64,000 nucleotides of DNA from an uncultured Verrucomicrobia subdivision 3 bacterium (GTDB taxonomy: Bacteria; Verrucomicrobiota; Verrucomicrobiia; Limisphaerales; UBA11358): NCBI GenBank assembly GCA_903889895.1, contig CAISYZ010000089.1, forward strand, positions 69,274 to 133,273, given 5' to 3'. Below are positions 54,291 to 63,078 of this stretch, piece after piece (the first letter of the stretch is position 1; every line of letters begins with the position of its first letter). The position numbers were made by a program, and so were the translations under genes. The notes beneath the pieces are model-generated. The model made no database searches. It saw only the letters and a program-made list of their open reading frames with translations, and was not told where the DNA came from.

Positions 54291-54815
54291 TCAGGCCGAA
54301 GGCGGTTTCGGCGCGTGTTCGGTCTGCCAGGTGATGAGGAAAATCAGGCCGACGCCGGTGCAGATGGCGGTGTCCGCGATGTTGAAGGCGGGGAAGCCGA
54401 GTTCACCGCCGCCGCGCTGGAGAATGTAGAAGTAAAGAAAATCAATGACCTCGTGGCGGTCGGGCAGGAGGCGGTCGGTGAGATTGCCGGCGATGCCGCC
54501 GAAGATGAGGCCGAAGGCGATCTGGCCCGGGAGCGTGTGGGAATTAAAATGGTGTCGGGTAAGAAAGAGCGCGACGAACGCCAGCAGCGCCACGAAGGCG
54601 AGGGCCCCGTTGTTGCCGCGAAACAGGCTCCACGCGGCGCCGGTGTTGCCCCAGTGGACGAATTTAAAGAAGCCGGGGATGATGATTTTTTCGTCGCCCT
54701 TCTCGAGCAGGTTCAGCACGAGCCATTTGGTGAACTGGTCGAGGATGAACACCACCGCCGCGAGGATGGCGATGTAGCGGTTGGACTTGTTAAAGATGGG
54801 GCCGGCGGGTGCCAT
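54291..54815 (-). CDS. lspA: Signal peptidase II (lipoprotein signal peptidase)
   Basis: 174 residues with four membrane spans. VHWGNTGAAWSLF, GGIAGNLTDRLLPDRHEVID with the first catalytic Asp, and FPAFNIADTAICTGVGLI with the second Asp match LspA. It cleaves prolipoprotein signal peptides, consistent with the lipoproteins predicted here. A 10-nt gap leads into rluD, so the two are co-transcribed. Confidence 0.95.
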   Translation of the reverse strand: MAPAGPIFNKSNRYIAILAAVVFILDQFTKWLVLNLLEKGDEKIIIPGFFKFVHWGNTGAAWSLFRGNNGALAFVALLAFVALFLTRHHFNSHTLPGQIAFGLIFGGIAGNLTDRLLPDRHEVIDFLYFYILQRGGGELGFPAFNIADTAICTGVGLIFLITWQTEHAPKPPSA

Positions 54816-54915
54816 GCGATTTCAAACCATTAAACCGCAAGCCGCGCCAAAGCTAAAGCCATTTCACCGGCGGGAAAATCCTTTGCCGTCGGCGCGGAGC
54901 CACTAAACTAGGCGC

Positions 54916-55383
54916 ATGGCGTTGGTGCGCATCCTGATTGACGGCTATTCGCTGCTCCACAGTTGGCCGGAGCTGGCGGAGGGCGCGCCCCGGCATTCGG
55001 AGACCGCGCGCGATGCGCTGGTGGAACTGCTCCAGCAATATCAAGACGCGTGCGGCACGCCGGTGACCATCTTCTTCGACGGTCGCGGCTCGCGCCGGAA
55101 GCCGAAGAACGAATCCGGCACGGCGGTGGAGGTGCTGTTTTCCAGTTCCGGCCAGACGGCGGATGATTTAATCGAGCGCGCGGCGCATCGTTTCCAACCC
55201 TACGGCGAGGTGCTGGCGGTGACGGACGATTTTGCCGTCCGCGATACGGTGGGCGGCTTCAACGGATCGGTGGCAAGCTGCGGCAATTTCATTGCGATGA
55301 TCCAGAATGCGCTGGCGAACTTGCAGGAAAACCTGAACAATCACAATCGCTCCGAACGAAACCGGTTTTTTCGGTCGCGTTGA
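54916..55383 (+). CDS. NYN-domain (YacP-like) RNA-binding/nuclease protein
   Basis: 155 residues. RILIDGYSLLHSWPELA is the conserved Asp start, IFFDGRGSRRKPKNES the second acidic site and QTADDLIERAAHRF plus VLAVTDDFAVRDT the later acidic motifs of the PIN-like NYN fold. YacP proteins are implicated in mRNA turnover. Start set by the ATG after the divergent lspA region. Confidence 0.88.
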   Translation: MALVRILIDGYSLLHSWPELAEGAPRHSETARDALVELLQQYQDACGTPVTIFFDGRGSRRKPKNESGTAVEVLFSSSGQTADDLIERAAHRFQPYGEVLAVTDDFAVRDTVGGFNGSVASCGNFIAMIQNALANLQENLNNHNRSERNRFFRSR

Positions 55384-55386
55384 AAC

Positions 55387-56502
55387 ATGAAACTGTCGCG
55401 ACAAAACTATTTTTCCATCCTCGCCCGCTGGCAATGGGCGCTGCTGGCGTTGCTGCTGTTGCCCGCCGGTGTGGTCACGTCTGCCGAGGTGCCGGGGCGC
55501 TGGCTGTTCGTCTTCGAACTGTCGCCCGCGATGGAAAAGCGGCTGCCGGCGACGGCGGAAGTTTTGCAAAACCTGCTCGCGAACGAAGGGCGCGTGCATT
55601 TGCAGGAGGGCGACAGTATCGGGGTCTGGACGTGCGGGCCCACGCTGGGTGCCGGCCAGTTTCCGCTGACGACCTGGCGCGCGGCGCAGGCGACGGCGCT
55701 GACGAGCAACCTGCTGGATTTTCTGCAGACGCAAAAATACACAAGCGCGGCGCGGCTGGCGGTGCTGGCACCTACGCTGGAAGGCGTGGTGGCCGATTCG
55801 CCGCGCCTGACGGTGGTGATTTTTTGCGCCGGGGAAAATCCCGTCTCCGGCACGACTTATGATACCGGCATCAACCTGACGCTGCAGGAGGGCCGCGCGG
55901 AGCGGAAGAAAAAAAGCCAGCCGTTCGTGGTCGTGATGCGTTCGCTGGCGGGAAAATACATTGGTTGCACGGTGAGCTTTCCGCCATCCGCCATCAATTT
56001 GCCGCCGTTTCCGCTGCCGCCCGCGCCGCCCAGCAATCCGCCGCCGGTGCGGGTGGCCGCGCCGACGAAGCCGGTGAGTGCGCCGGTGGTGCCAAGCTTG
56101 GTCATTGTCGGCACCAAGGTCACCGGCCCGCTGGCCGAACCGCCCGCGTCGGCAACAGCAGCTGTTAGTCCGCCGCCGGTTGAGCCGCCGAAACTGGTGG
56201 AAGTTGCCGCGCCGGCTCTCGCGCCAGTGGCTGCGGCTCCCATTGCGCCGGTGAAGTCGCTCATCTTGCAGGGACCCGCGCCGGTCCCAGTCAAAGTGGC
56301 GCCACCCTTGCCACCGCCGCCGACCAATTCGCCGGCGGCGGCCACTGAAAAGACCGACCGGGAGTCGCGGCGGTTAATTTACATTGCCGTGGGTTTATTT
56401 GTGGTGGTGGTCATCGTCGGCGTGGTGATCTTCCGTGCCGGGCGGCGGCCGCAGACGAGCCTGATCACGAGTTCGATGCAGGACGACCCGCGCCGGAAAT
56501 GA
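55387..56502 (+). CDS. Exported Pro-rich protein with VWA-like N-terminal domain
   Basis: 371 residues. A signal peptide (WALLALLLLPAGVVTSA) leads to a domain with WLFVFELSPAMEKRLPAT and QEGDSIGVWTCGPTLG, reminiscent of von Willebrand A-type domains but without a convincing MIDAS motif. A 150-residue Pro/Ala/Val linker follows, then a C-terminal membrane span (IYIAVGLFVVVVIVGVVIF). A gap of 3 nt follows the NYN gene. Function unknown. Confidence 0.65.
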   Translation: MKLSRQNYFSILARWQWALLALLLLPAGVVTSAEVPGRWLFVFELSPAMEKRLPATAEVLQNLLANEGRVHLQEGDSIGVWTCGPTLGAGQFPLTTWRAAQATALTSNLLDFLQTQKYTSAARLAVLAPTLEGVVADSPRLTVVIFCAGENPVSGTTYDTGINLTLQEGRAERKKKSQPFVVVMRSLAGKYIGCTVSFPPSAINLPPFPLPPAPPSNPPPVRVAAPTKPVSAPVVPSLVIVGTKVTGPLAEPPASATAAVSPPPVEPPKLVEVAAPALAPVAAAPIAPVKSLILQGPAPVPVKVAPPLPPPPTNSPAAATEKTDRESRRLIYIAVGLFVVVVIVGVVIFRAGRRPQTSLITSSMQDDPRRK

Positions 56503-56552
56503 TTTTATTCTGCGCGTGACTTTTGGCCGCGCCTGTGGAAAATTTCGCGCTC

Positions 56553-57167
56553 ATGAAAGCCATTTCTTTTCTCTGTGCGCTCGGTCTGTTGACCGCCAGC
56601 GCTTTTGCCGAGGACGCCACCACCAATGCGCCGGCCGCCGCGCCCGCCGCTGCCCCCGCGAAGGCCGCCGACGAGGTCGCCATCATCAAGACGAGCGAAG
56701 GCACGCTGGTCGTGGAGTTTTATCCCGACGTCGCGCCGAACCACGTCGCGAATTTCAAGAAGCTCGCGCGGCAGGGATTTTATGACGGCCAGTGTTTTCA
56801 CCGCGTCATCAAGGGTTTCATGATCCAGGGCGGCGACCCAAACACGAAGGATGACGCGAAGAAGGATTCGTGGGGCCAGGGCGGCCCGGGCTACACCATC
56901 AACGCGGAGTTCAACGCCAAGCATCACGCGCGCGGCATCCTCTCGATGGCGCGCACGCCGGATCCGAATTCCGCCGGCAGCCAGTTTTTCATCTGCCACG
57001 GCGATGCGGGTTTTCTCGACAACCAATACACGGTGTTCGGCAACCTGATCAAGGGCTACGACGTGCTGGACAAGATTGCCAATACGCCGACGGAAGGTCC
57101 CGACCGTCCGGTGAAGCGCGTCAACATTGACAGCGTCAAAATCGTGCCCGCTGACAGCGTTAAATAA
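56553..57167 (+). CDS. Exported cyclophilin-type peptidyl-prolyl isomerase
   Basis: 204 residues from the ATG at 56553. A signal peptide (MKAISFLCALGLLTASAFA) and Ala/Thr linker precede the domain: TLVVEFYPDVAPNHVANF, FHRVIKGFMIQGGDPN and AGSQFFICHGDAGFLDNQY with the catalytic Arg and Gln/Phe positions. It probably acts in the periplasm. The next gene is a cytoplasmic paralogue 24 nt later. Confidence 0.93.
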   Translation: MKAISFLCALGLLTASAFAEDATTNAPAAAPAAAPAKAADEVAIIKTSEGTLVVEFYPDVAPNHVANFKKLARQGFYDGQCFHRVIKGFMIQGGDPNTKDDAKKDSWGQGGPGYTINAEFNAKHHARGILSMARTPDPNSAGSQFFICHGDAGFLDNQYTVFGNLIKGYDVLDKIANTPTEGPDRPVKRVNIDSVKIVPADSVK

Positions 57168-57191
57168 TTTTCCCATCAACCAAAATATATT

Positions 57192-57692
57192 ATGAGTGAA
57201 GTTGCCATTCTTACCACCAGCGCCGGCGAAATCGTCCTTGAATTCTGGCCGGACGTTGCGCCGGGCCACGTTAAAAATTTCATCGACCTCGCGAAGAAAG
57301 GTTTTTACGACGGCACGGCTTTTCACCGCGTCATCAAGGGTTTTATGATCCAGGGCGGCGATCCGCTGACGAAAGATGATTCCAAGCAGCGCGCTTGGGG
57401 CACGGGCGGTCCCGGCCACCAAATCAAAGCCGAGTTCAACGACAAGCCGCACGTTCGCGGCGTGCTTTCGATGGCGCGCTCGAATGATCCGAATTCCGCC
57501 GGCTCGCAGTTTTTCATCTGCCACGGCGATCCGCGTTTTCTGGACCGCCAATACACGGCGTTCGGCAAGCTTATCAAGGGCGACGATGTGCTGGAAAAAA
57601 TCGCCACCACGCCCACGGTGCCCGGCGACCGGCCCGTGACGAAGCAGACGCTCATCAGTGTGAAAATCGTCGCGGCCGATGCGGTGAAATAA
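57192..57692 (+). CDS. Cyclophilin-type peptidyl-prolyl isomerase (cytoplasmic)
   Basis: 166 residues without signal. EIVLEFWPDVAPGHVKNF, FHRVIKGFMIQGGDPLTK and GSQFFICHGDPRFLDRQY parallel the preceding protein closely, showing a tandem duplication in which one copy gained or lost the export signal. A terminator follows. Confidence 0.94.
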   Translation: MSEVAILTTSAGEIVLEFWPDVAPGHVKNFIDLAKKGFYDGTAFHRVIKGFMIQGGDPLTKDDSKQRAWGTGGPGHQIKAEFNDKPHVRGVLSMARSNDPNSAGSQFFICHGDPRFLDRQYTAFGKLIKGDDVLEKIATTPTVPGDRPVTKQTLISVKIVAADAVK

Positions 57693-57712
57693 ATTTCATT
57701 TGCGGAATTTTC

Positions 57713-57746
57713 AAGGCGCGGAATTTATTCCGCGCCTTTTTATTTT
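57713..57746 (+). terminator. Intrinsic terminator after the cyclophilin pair
   Basis: A perfect 11-bp stem AAGGCGCGGAA/TTCCGCGCCTT with a 4-nt loop and a T-rich tail. Confidence 0.93.
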
Positions 57747-57806
57747 TGGAATCGCCGCGACGTTTCCCGCCTTTACTTGCGACAAAAATGAAGTAGATAT
57801 TTCGCC

Positions 57807-58427
57807 ATGAATAATTCGATCATTCCGTATCCGACCGTCATCGAGCAGACCGCGCGCGGCGAGCGCCAGTTCGACATTTTTTCGCGGCTGTTGGTTGACC
57901 GCATCATCTTTCTCGGCACGCCGGTGGACGACGGCATCGCCAATGTCATTGTGGCTCAGCTTTTGTTTTTACAGATGGCCGATCCTAAGAAAGACATTCA
58001 TTTCTACATCAATTCGCCCGGTGGCAGCGTGTCGGCGGGGCTGGCGATTTACGACACGATGCAATACACCACATGCGACATTAACACTTACTGCATCGGC
58101 CAAGCGGCGAGCATGGGCGCGGTGCTGCTGTCCGGCGGCACGAAGGGCAAACGCTTTGCGCTGCCGAACTCCAACATCATGATTCATCAGGTGCTCGGCG
58201 GCGCGGAAGGCCAGGCGAGCGACGTGGAAATCCGCGTGAAATACATGCTGAAACTCAAGCAGCGCTTGAACACGATTCTCGCTAAGCACAGCGGTCAAAC
58301 TTATGACGTGGTGGAAAAAGCCTGCGACCGCGACAATTTCATGAGCGCCGAGGAGGCCAAGGCCTTCGGCCTCGTGGATCACGTCGTGCAATCGCGCAAG
58401 GATCTGCCGGGTGCGGAAAAAGTTTAA
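57807..58427 (+). CDS. clpP: ATP-dependent Clp protease proteolytic subunit
   Basis: 206 residues, the usual length. [20 protein letters not shown] binds substrate, [14 protein letters not shown] holds the catalytic Ser, [12 protein letters not shown] the His, and [18 protein letters not shown] the Asp region. ClpP forms the tetradecameric protease chamber with ClpX or ClpA. No clpX or tig is adjacent, unlike the common order. Its stop overlaps that of the convergent glycosylase gene. Confidence 0.97.
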   Translation: MNNSIIPYPTVIEQTARGERQFDIFSRLLVDRIIFLGTPVDDGIANVIVAQLLFLQMADPKKDIHFYINSPGGSVSAGLAIYDTMQYTTCDINTYCIGQAASMGAVLLSGGTKGKRFALPNSNIMIHQVLGGAEGQASDVEIRVKYMLKLKQRLNTILAKHSGQTYDVVEKACDRDNFMSAEEAKAFGLVDHVVQSRKDLPGAEKV

Positions 58428-59014
58428 GGCCGCGAAACGAACGGGTTATCTTTGATGTAAAAGCGGAGCAACCGTTTTGCCCAGTGTTGCGCGTAGTCAA
58501 CGCCAATGCGCGGGCGCTTGACGACGGAAATTCTCTCCGCGACTTCCGGCTCGGCTATGAAAAGCTCATCGCTCAACAAATCATGGCCGTTGAGCCGCCG
58601 GTCAATTTCCATCGCGCGGCACAGCAAGCCCGGCCCACTGGTTTTGCCCGGAAGATTTTTCACTGGTTCAACCGCGCGCAACAAAACCGCCGCGCCGTTG
58701 CCTTCGCGTTCCGTCACGACGTTCATGCAATGGTGCATGCCGTAAATCAAATAGACGTAGGCAAACCCCGGTGGGCCAAACATGATTTTGGTGCGTTCGG
58801 TCCGGCCTTTGGAAGAATGGGCGGCGAGATCGTGTTCGCCGAGATACGCCTCGACCTCGACAATTTTCCCGATGCGCTCGATTTTGGCGGACTGGAGAAC
58901 GAGCAATTTGCCGAGCAATTCCTGCGCGACGATCACGGTGTCGCGGTCATAAAATGGGCGCGGCAGTTTTTGCACGCGCAAGACTGGCGCAATTCCCGGT
59001 TTGACAGGAAGCAA
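58424..59014 (-). CDS. 3-methyladenine DNA glycosylase (AAG/MPG family)
   Basis: 196 residues. [20 protein letters not shown] contains the catalytic Glu, [20 protein letters not shown] and [10 protein letters not shown] the base-flipping pocket, and [12 protein letters not shown] the later conserved motif. It removes alkylated purines in base-excision repair. The first 15 residues before [15 protein letters not shown] are variable, so an internal start is possible. Confidence 0.93.
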   Translation of the reverse strand: MLPVKPGIAPVLRVQKLPRPFYDRDTVIVAQELLGKLLVLQSAKIERIGKIVEVEAYLGEHDLAAHSSKGRTERTKIMFGPPGFAYVYLIYGMHHCMNVVTEREGNGAAVLLRAVEPVKNLPGKTSGPGLLCRAMEIDRRLNGHDLLSDELFIAEPEVAERISVVKRPRIGVDYAQHWAKRLLRFYIKDNPFVSRP

Positions 59015-59045
59015 AATGTGCGCAAAATGATTGCCCGTTTCGGTG

Positions 59046-59122
59046 GCCAGCGTAGCTCAGTTGGTTAGAGCGTGGGACTCATAAGCCCGAGGTCAGTGGT
59101 TCGATTCCACTCGCTGGCACCA
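59046..59122 (+). tRNA. tRNA-Met (CAT anticodon)
   Basis: A full cloverleaf: acceptor GCCAGCG/CGCTGGC, D loop AGTTGGTTAG, anticodon arm GGGACTCATAAGCCC with CAT, and a TTCGATTCC T-loop. CCA is encoded (59120-59122). The elongator form is assumed; a tRNA-Ile with modified CAT cannot be excluded by eye. Confidence 0.93.
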
Positions 59123-59131
59123 TTCCGGTTC

Positions 59132-59206
59132 GGGCGCTTGGCGCAGTGGTAGCGCTGCTCCTTTACACGGAGAAGGTCGCAGGTTCGAATCCTGCAGTGC
59201 CCACCA
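59132..59206 (+). tRNA. tRNA-Val (TAC anticodon)
   Basis: Acceptor GGGCGCT pairs with AGTGCCC (one G-U), D loop CAGTGGTAG, anticodon arm CTCCTTTACACGGAG with TAC, T-loop TTCGAATCC, encoded CCA. It is 9 nt from tRNA-Met and likely in the same transcript. Confidence 0.95.
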
Positions 59207-59207
59207 T

Positions 59208-60359
59208 TCAAATTTTTTCCAGCGTCCCATCGTGGTGCAGCTTCAACTTGGTGCCGCGCCACTCCACCGTGTTACCGGCGAACGCCGCCAGCCAAATCGC
59301 CGCCGCCAGCAAATCCTTTACCGGCACCAGCCACGCGGGGGAAATTAATTTTCCACCCGGCGTGAAACGGCATTGCAAATTTTGCGCCAGAAGAATTCGC
59401 ACCAGCAAAAAGACAATTGCCACCAGTGGCGCATAGAAAGTATTGGCGGTGGTCAATAAAATACCTAGCCACAGCAGCGGCCACAGCGAGGCGTTTGCGA
59501 CAATGCTGAAAAAATACGGCAGCGGCTGGCAGACGCGGATGGTGCGTGCCCAGCGCAGTTGATGCTGCCAGACCTGCCGCCAGTTCATCGGCGCGCTCCA
59601 GCATTCGACGACGACGGGGCAGAGCGCGATGGCGTGGCCGCTTTTGGCGATGCGCTGGCCGAGTTGGTAATCGTCGGCCAGATGGTCGGCAAACGCGGCG
59701 AACCCGCCGATTTGCGCGAGCGCATTGCGGCGCACCAGCAGCGCGGCACCGAGCGCGAAATCAAGCGGCTTCAAGGTTTGCGACTGCAAGACTTGGCTCC
59801 AGAAATCGGCGTTGACGGCGACGGCTTCCCAGCGCATCGCGTTGGTCGTCGGGTTGGCGAGCCGGTAAAAACAATTCACCAGCGCGATTTTTTCAGCGCG
59901 CAATGGCGAAACAAAATTGGTGAGAAAATCCGCTGGCACACGCACGTCGGCGTCGCAGGTGAGAATCAAATCGTGCCGTGCGAGTTTTTCCAATTGGGCG
60001 AGCTTGGCGACCTTGGCATTGGTGCCGGTGAGGTTCTGGCAAATAACCAACCGCGCGTTGGCGGCGGGATGTTCGGCGAGCAGGTTGCGGACGATTTCAT
60101 TAACCGGATCATTTTCATCCGCAACCCCGAAGAGGATTTCCACCGGCCCGGCATAATTTTGCCGGAGCCAGCTTTGCAACGATTCGCGGGTGGTGGCGTC
60201 GCAGCCTTTGAGCGGCTTGAGAATGGAAACTGCCGGGGCAAAATTTTCCCCGGCGGTTTTTTGGTGCAGGGGAAATTTTTGCGCGGCCAGCCATTGCCAA
60301 AACAGGATGCCGCAGCTCAACGCCGCGAGCGCCCCAAAAATAGTTGCCAGAAAAATCAC
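59208..60359 (-). CDS. HpnI-like/ceramide-glucosyltransferase-type GT2 enzyme
   Basis: 383 residues with a GTG start. It opens with a membrane span (MIFLATIFGALAALSCGILF), then a GT2 domain: VSILKPLKGCDATTRESL, LTCDADVRVPADF (DxD), FADHLADDYQLGQRI and QHQLRWARTIRVCQ (QxxRW). Three further spans end the protein. This is the ceramide-glucosyltransferase-like family that includes HpnI of hopanoid glycolipid synthesis. No other hpn gene is in the window, so substrate is inferred only. Confidence 0.82.
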   Translation of the reverse strand: MIFLATIFGALAALSCGILFWQWLAAQKFPLHQKTAGENFAPAVSILKPLKGCDATTRESLQSWLRQNYAGPVEILFGVADENDPVNEIVRNLLAEHPAANARLVICQNLTGTNAKVAKLAQLEKLARHDLILTCDADVRVPADFLTNFVSPLRAEKIALVNCFYRLANPTTNAMRWEAVAVNADFWSQVLQSQTLKPLDFALGAALLVRRNALAQIGGFAAFADHLADDYQLGQRIAKSGHAIALCPVVVECWSAPMNWRQVWQHQLRWARTIRVCQPLPYFFSIVANASLWPLLWLGILLTTANTFYAPLVAIVFLLVRILLAQNLQCRFTPGGKLISPAWLVPVKDLLAAAIWLAAFAGNTVEWRGTKLKLHHDGTLEKI

Positions 60360-60427
60360 CGCGCAGAGGAAACCGGAATTTCGGTGTTTTAACCAGTGTC
60401 TTTTTTGCGCTGGTTGACGGAGGCTTC

Positions 60428-60721
60428 CGGGTTTTCCGGCGCGCCGGGAAGGTTTTCCGCCCCGGCCTCAAGGTTATTTGCTCCGCCTGCAAGGTTATTT
60501 GGGGCGCCGTCAAGGTTATGCGTTCCGCCGTGGAGGTTATTTGGGCCGGACCCAAGGTTTTGCGGAAGGCAGACAAGGTTATCCGTCCCGCGCTCAAGGT
60601 TTTTTCCTTCGCACTCCAGGTTATTTAAAGCGGACCCAAGGTTATTTGCTCCGCCGAGAAGGTTATTTACGCCGGACTCGAGGTTTTTTGTGATAAATAA
60701 CCTACTCTGCGGAATAAATAA
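60428..60721. repeat. 21-nt tandem array E
   Basis: Fourteen 21-nt units (60428 to 60721, best from 60449). Each begins AAGGTTATTTG or GGTTTT, with a GC-rich variable second half. The last two units read in the opposite sense (AAATAACCT, complementary to AGGTTATTT). It lies 5' of the HpnI-like gene and 3' of the GH42 gene in a 558-base space. Confidence 0.95.
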
Positions 60722-60917
60722 CCTACATTGCGCGCCTCAAAACCGCAAGTATGCCCAACTATTATACACTTTCAGCCGCCAATACCGCATTTTCAGGGTT
60801 TTGACCGGTTCCAGCCCAATTTCCCGGCGGAGGGACCGCCGGGGATGTCAGTCATTTGGCCGAGGCCTTGACGGGCTTGCCGCGAACGGGAGGAGAAGTG
60901 TCGGGTGAATGTGCGCG
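60722..60917. other. Gap remainder with one perfect hairpin
   Basis: Between array E and the GH42 stop. A perfect 8-bp inverted repeat CCCGGCGG/CCGCCGGG is at 60823-60843; no T-run follows it on either strand. Directly after the GH42 TAG an in-frame stretch of 21 codons ends with TGA at 60852. Nothing else is recognised. Confidence 0.6.
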
Positions 60918-62981
60918 CTATGCCTTCACGTCGGGATGCTCGTCAATGACCAGGACGCCGTGCGCCGGCAGGTCGTAGCTGCTGACGATGTTCTGGCCGG
61001 TGAGGAAGTCGTGCATCGGCTTGTAGAACTGGACGCGCACCGGGGAATTTTGGTGGTTGAGCAGGAAGAACACGCGCGCGCCTTCTTTTTCGCGCATAGA
61101 GACCTCGATGTTTTCCGGCACCTTCAACAGCGGGAACAGCCCGCTCATCTGGCGGAGCCACGCCACAAGGTCGTGGTAAAAATGTTGGTGGCTTTGCGTG
61201 CCGATGTAAATGGCCTTGCCGAGGCCGAAGGTGTTCATCGTGATGGCAGGCTTGCCGGCGTAAAAATCCTTGCCGAAAGTCGCGAGGATCTGGCAACCCT
61301 TGGGCTGAATGAGATCGCACCAGATGCGCGCCGGATGCATGTGGCTGGTCTGGAACGCGCCCTTGAACGTGAGCAGATTGTCCTCGGTCGGCGGCAGCAT
61401 GTCGAATTCCTGAACTTCGAGGCCGAACAAATCCGTGAGGTCGTGCGGAAAACCGGTATCGGGAACAATGTTGTGCTCGTCCACCAGGCCGGTGTTGAAG
61501 GTGCTGATGAGTGTGCCGCCGTTTTGGACGAACAGCTTTAGCCGGTCGGCGTCGCCGGCGGAAAGCAGATGCAGCGACGGCGCGAAAACGATTTTGTATT
61601 TCGACAAATCTTCATTTGGCCGAGCAAAGTCCACGAGGATGTTGCGGTCATGGAGCGAATTGTAAATCAGCTGAATATGTTCGCGCAGATTGAAACACTT
61701 GCTTGGCTGGTTCGGCTGGGACAAAAGCCATTCGTTGTCGTGTGAATAAAGAATGCAGACTTCGGCGGAAACTTTCGTGTCCTTGAGCACCGGCGCGAGC
61801 ACCTTGAGTTCTTCACCGATGTGGGCAATTTCATCGAACACGCGGCGGCTGCCGCTGTCCAGATTGTGCGGCAGCACCGCGCCGTGAAACTGCTCGGTGC
61901 CGACGCGCGGTTGCCGCCAGCGGAAAAACAGGATGGCGTCCGCGCCGCGCGAAATGAGCTGGTAGGTGAACATCCGCAGCACGCCGGGGCGGACGAGCGA
62001 ATTGACCTCCTGCCAGTTCACGTTGCCGGCCTTCTGCTCCATAACCCAGAAACCGCTGTCGCCGTCGGGCGTGCGGATGCCGGTTTTTTTCAGCGAGCGC
62101 AGCATGTCGATTTCGCAGGCGATTTCCGCCGGCTTGGCCTTGATGGCGGCGGTGCTTTCGATGGAGACAAAATCCAGTTGCTCGGCCAAATCAAAATGGT
62201 CGAAACGGTGGCGCAGCGCGCGGAGGTTGGTCGTCACCGGCCGGTCGGGCGTGATTTCGCGCAGCACATCGGCCTGCATTTTGACAAACTGCACGATGGT
62301 GTCGCTGCAAAAACGGTTCCAGTTCAGGACTAGCGCGGGATTGTGAATGGTCGGCGCGGCCATCGGCATCGGCACCTGATTCCAAGCGGAAACTATTTGC
62401 CCCCAGTGGCGCAGACCGAGGCGTTCGTTCAGGCGCTCGATGGTTTCATATTTCGCCTCGAGCCAGAGATGCCAGTCGCGGCGGGTATCTTCATTGAAAG
62501 AAGACTCCGTGAAATGGCCGCCGAGGCTGTTGTCAATCTGCCACGCGACGAGCTGCGGATGGTCGCCAAGCGCGCGCGCCATGGCTTCGACGATGCGCTT
62601 GGAGTGGTTCCAGTAAACTTCGCTGTTGATGCAGACGGCGCGGCGGGTGCCGGCATGCTTGACGCGGCCGTTTTCATCCACCGGCAAAATCTCCGGATAT
62701 TTTTGCGCGAGCCAGACCGGCGGCGCGGCGGTGGGGGTGCCGAGAATGACCTGGATGCCTTTTTCACCGAGCACATCCATCACGCGCTTGAGCCAGTCGA
62801 AATTGAATTTGCCTTCCTCGGCTTCGCAAAGACCCCAGGAAAATTCGCCGATGCGGACGACGTTGAAGCCGGCGGCAGCCATGAGTTCGGCATCGCGCGA
62901 CCATTGCGCCTCGGGGTTTTCAGCTGTGCCAGCAAAGGGGAAAACCCATTGCTCCGGATAATAGTCAACGCCGAAATACAT
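60918..62981 (-). CDS. GH42 beta-galactosidase-like protein, acid/base residue changed
   Basis: 687 residues with the GH42 layout: YFGVDYYPEQWVFPF at the N-terminus, WQIDNSLGGHF near 148-157, WVMEQKAGNVNW near 312-323 with the nucleophile Glu315, then the trimerisation and C-terminal beta domains. The acid/base motif normally reads Q-x-D-N-E-x-G; here Ser152 replaces the Glu. It therefore may be a degenerate or mechanistically altered member. No signal peptide was seen. Confidence 0.85.
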   Translation of the reverse strand: MYFGVDYYPEQWVFPFAGTAENPEAQWSRDAELMAAAGFNVVRIGEFSWGLCEAEEGKFNFDWLKRVMDVLGEKGIQVILGTPTAAPPVWLAQKYPEILPVDENGRVKHAGTRRAVCINSEVYWNHSKRIVEAMARALGDHPQLVAWQIDNSLGGHFTESSFNEDTRRDWHLWLEAKYETIERLNERLGLRHWGQIVSAWNQVPMPMAAPTIHNPALVLNWNRFCSDTIVQFVKMQADVLREITPDRPVTTNLRALRHRFDHFDLAEQLDFVSIESTAAIKAKPAEIACEIDMLRSLKKTGIRTPDGDSGFWVMEQKAGNVNWQEVNSLVRPGVLRMFTYQLISRGADAILFFRWRQPRVGTEQFHGAVLPHNLDSGSRRVFDEIAHIGEELKVLAPVLKDTKVSAEVCILYSHDNEWLLSQPNQPSKCFNLREHIQLIYNSLHDRNILVDFARPNEDLSKYKIVFAPSLHLLSAGDADRLKLFVQNGGTLISTFNTGLVDEHNIVPDTGFPHDLTDLFGLEVQEFDMLPPTEDNLLTFKGAFQTSHMHPARIWCDLIQPKGCQILATFGKDFYAGKPAITMNTFGLGKAIYIGTQSHQHFYHDLVAWLRQMSGLFPLLKVPENIEVSMREKEGARVFFLLNHQNSPVRVQFYKPMHDFLTGQNIVSSYDLPAHGVLVIDEHPDVKA

Positions 62982-63078
62982 ATAATTTTCCTCGGGCTTG
63001 TTAGGGCGACACTAAAAGCAAACCGCCGCGCTGGCAATGAAAATCGCGCAGCGCGGCGGCGGAAATTTTTCGGCGGGT

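Noticed and set aside
60852-60920. Stop-codon read-through extending GH42 by 21 residues
   Set aside because: The frame after TAG stays open to TGA by a length easily reached by chance; no read-through context seen.
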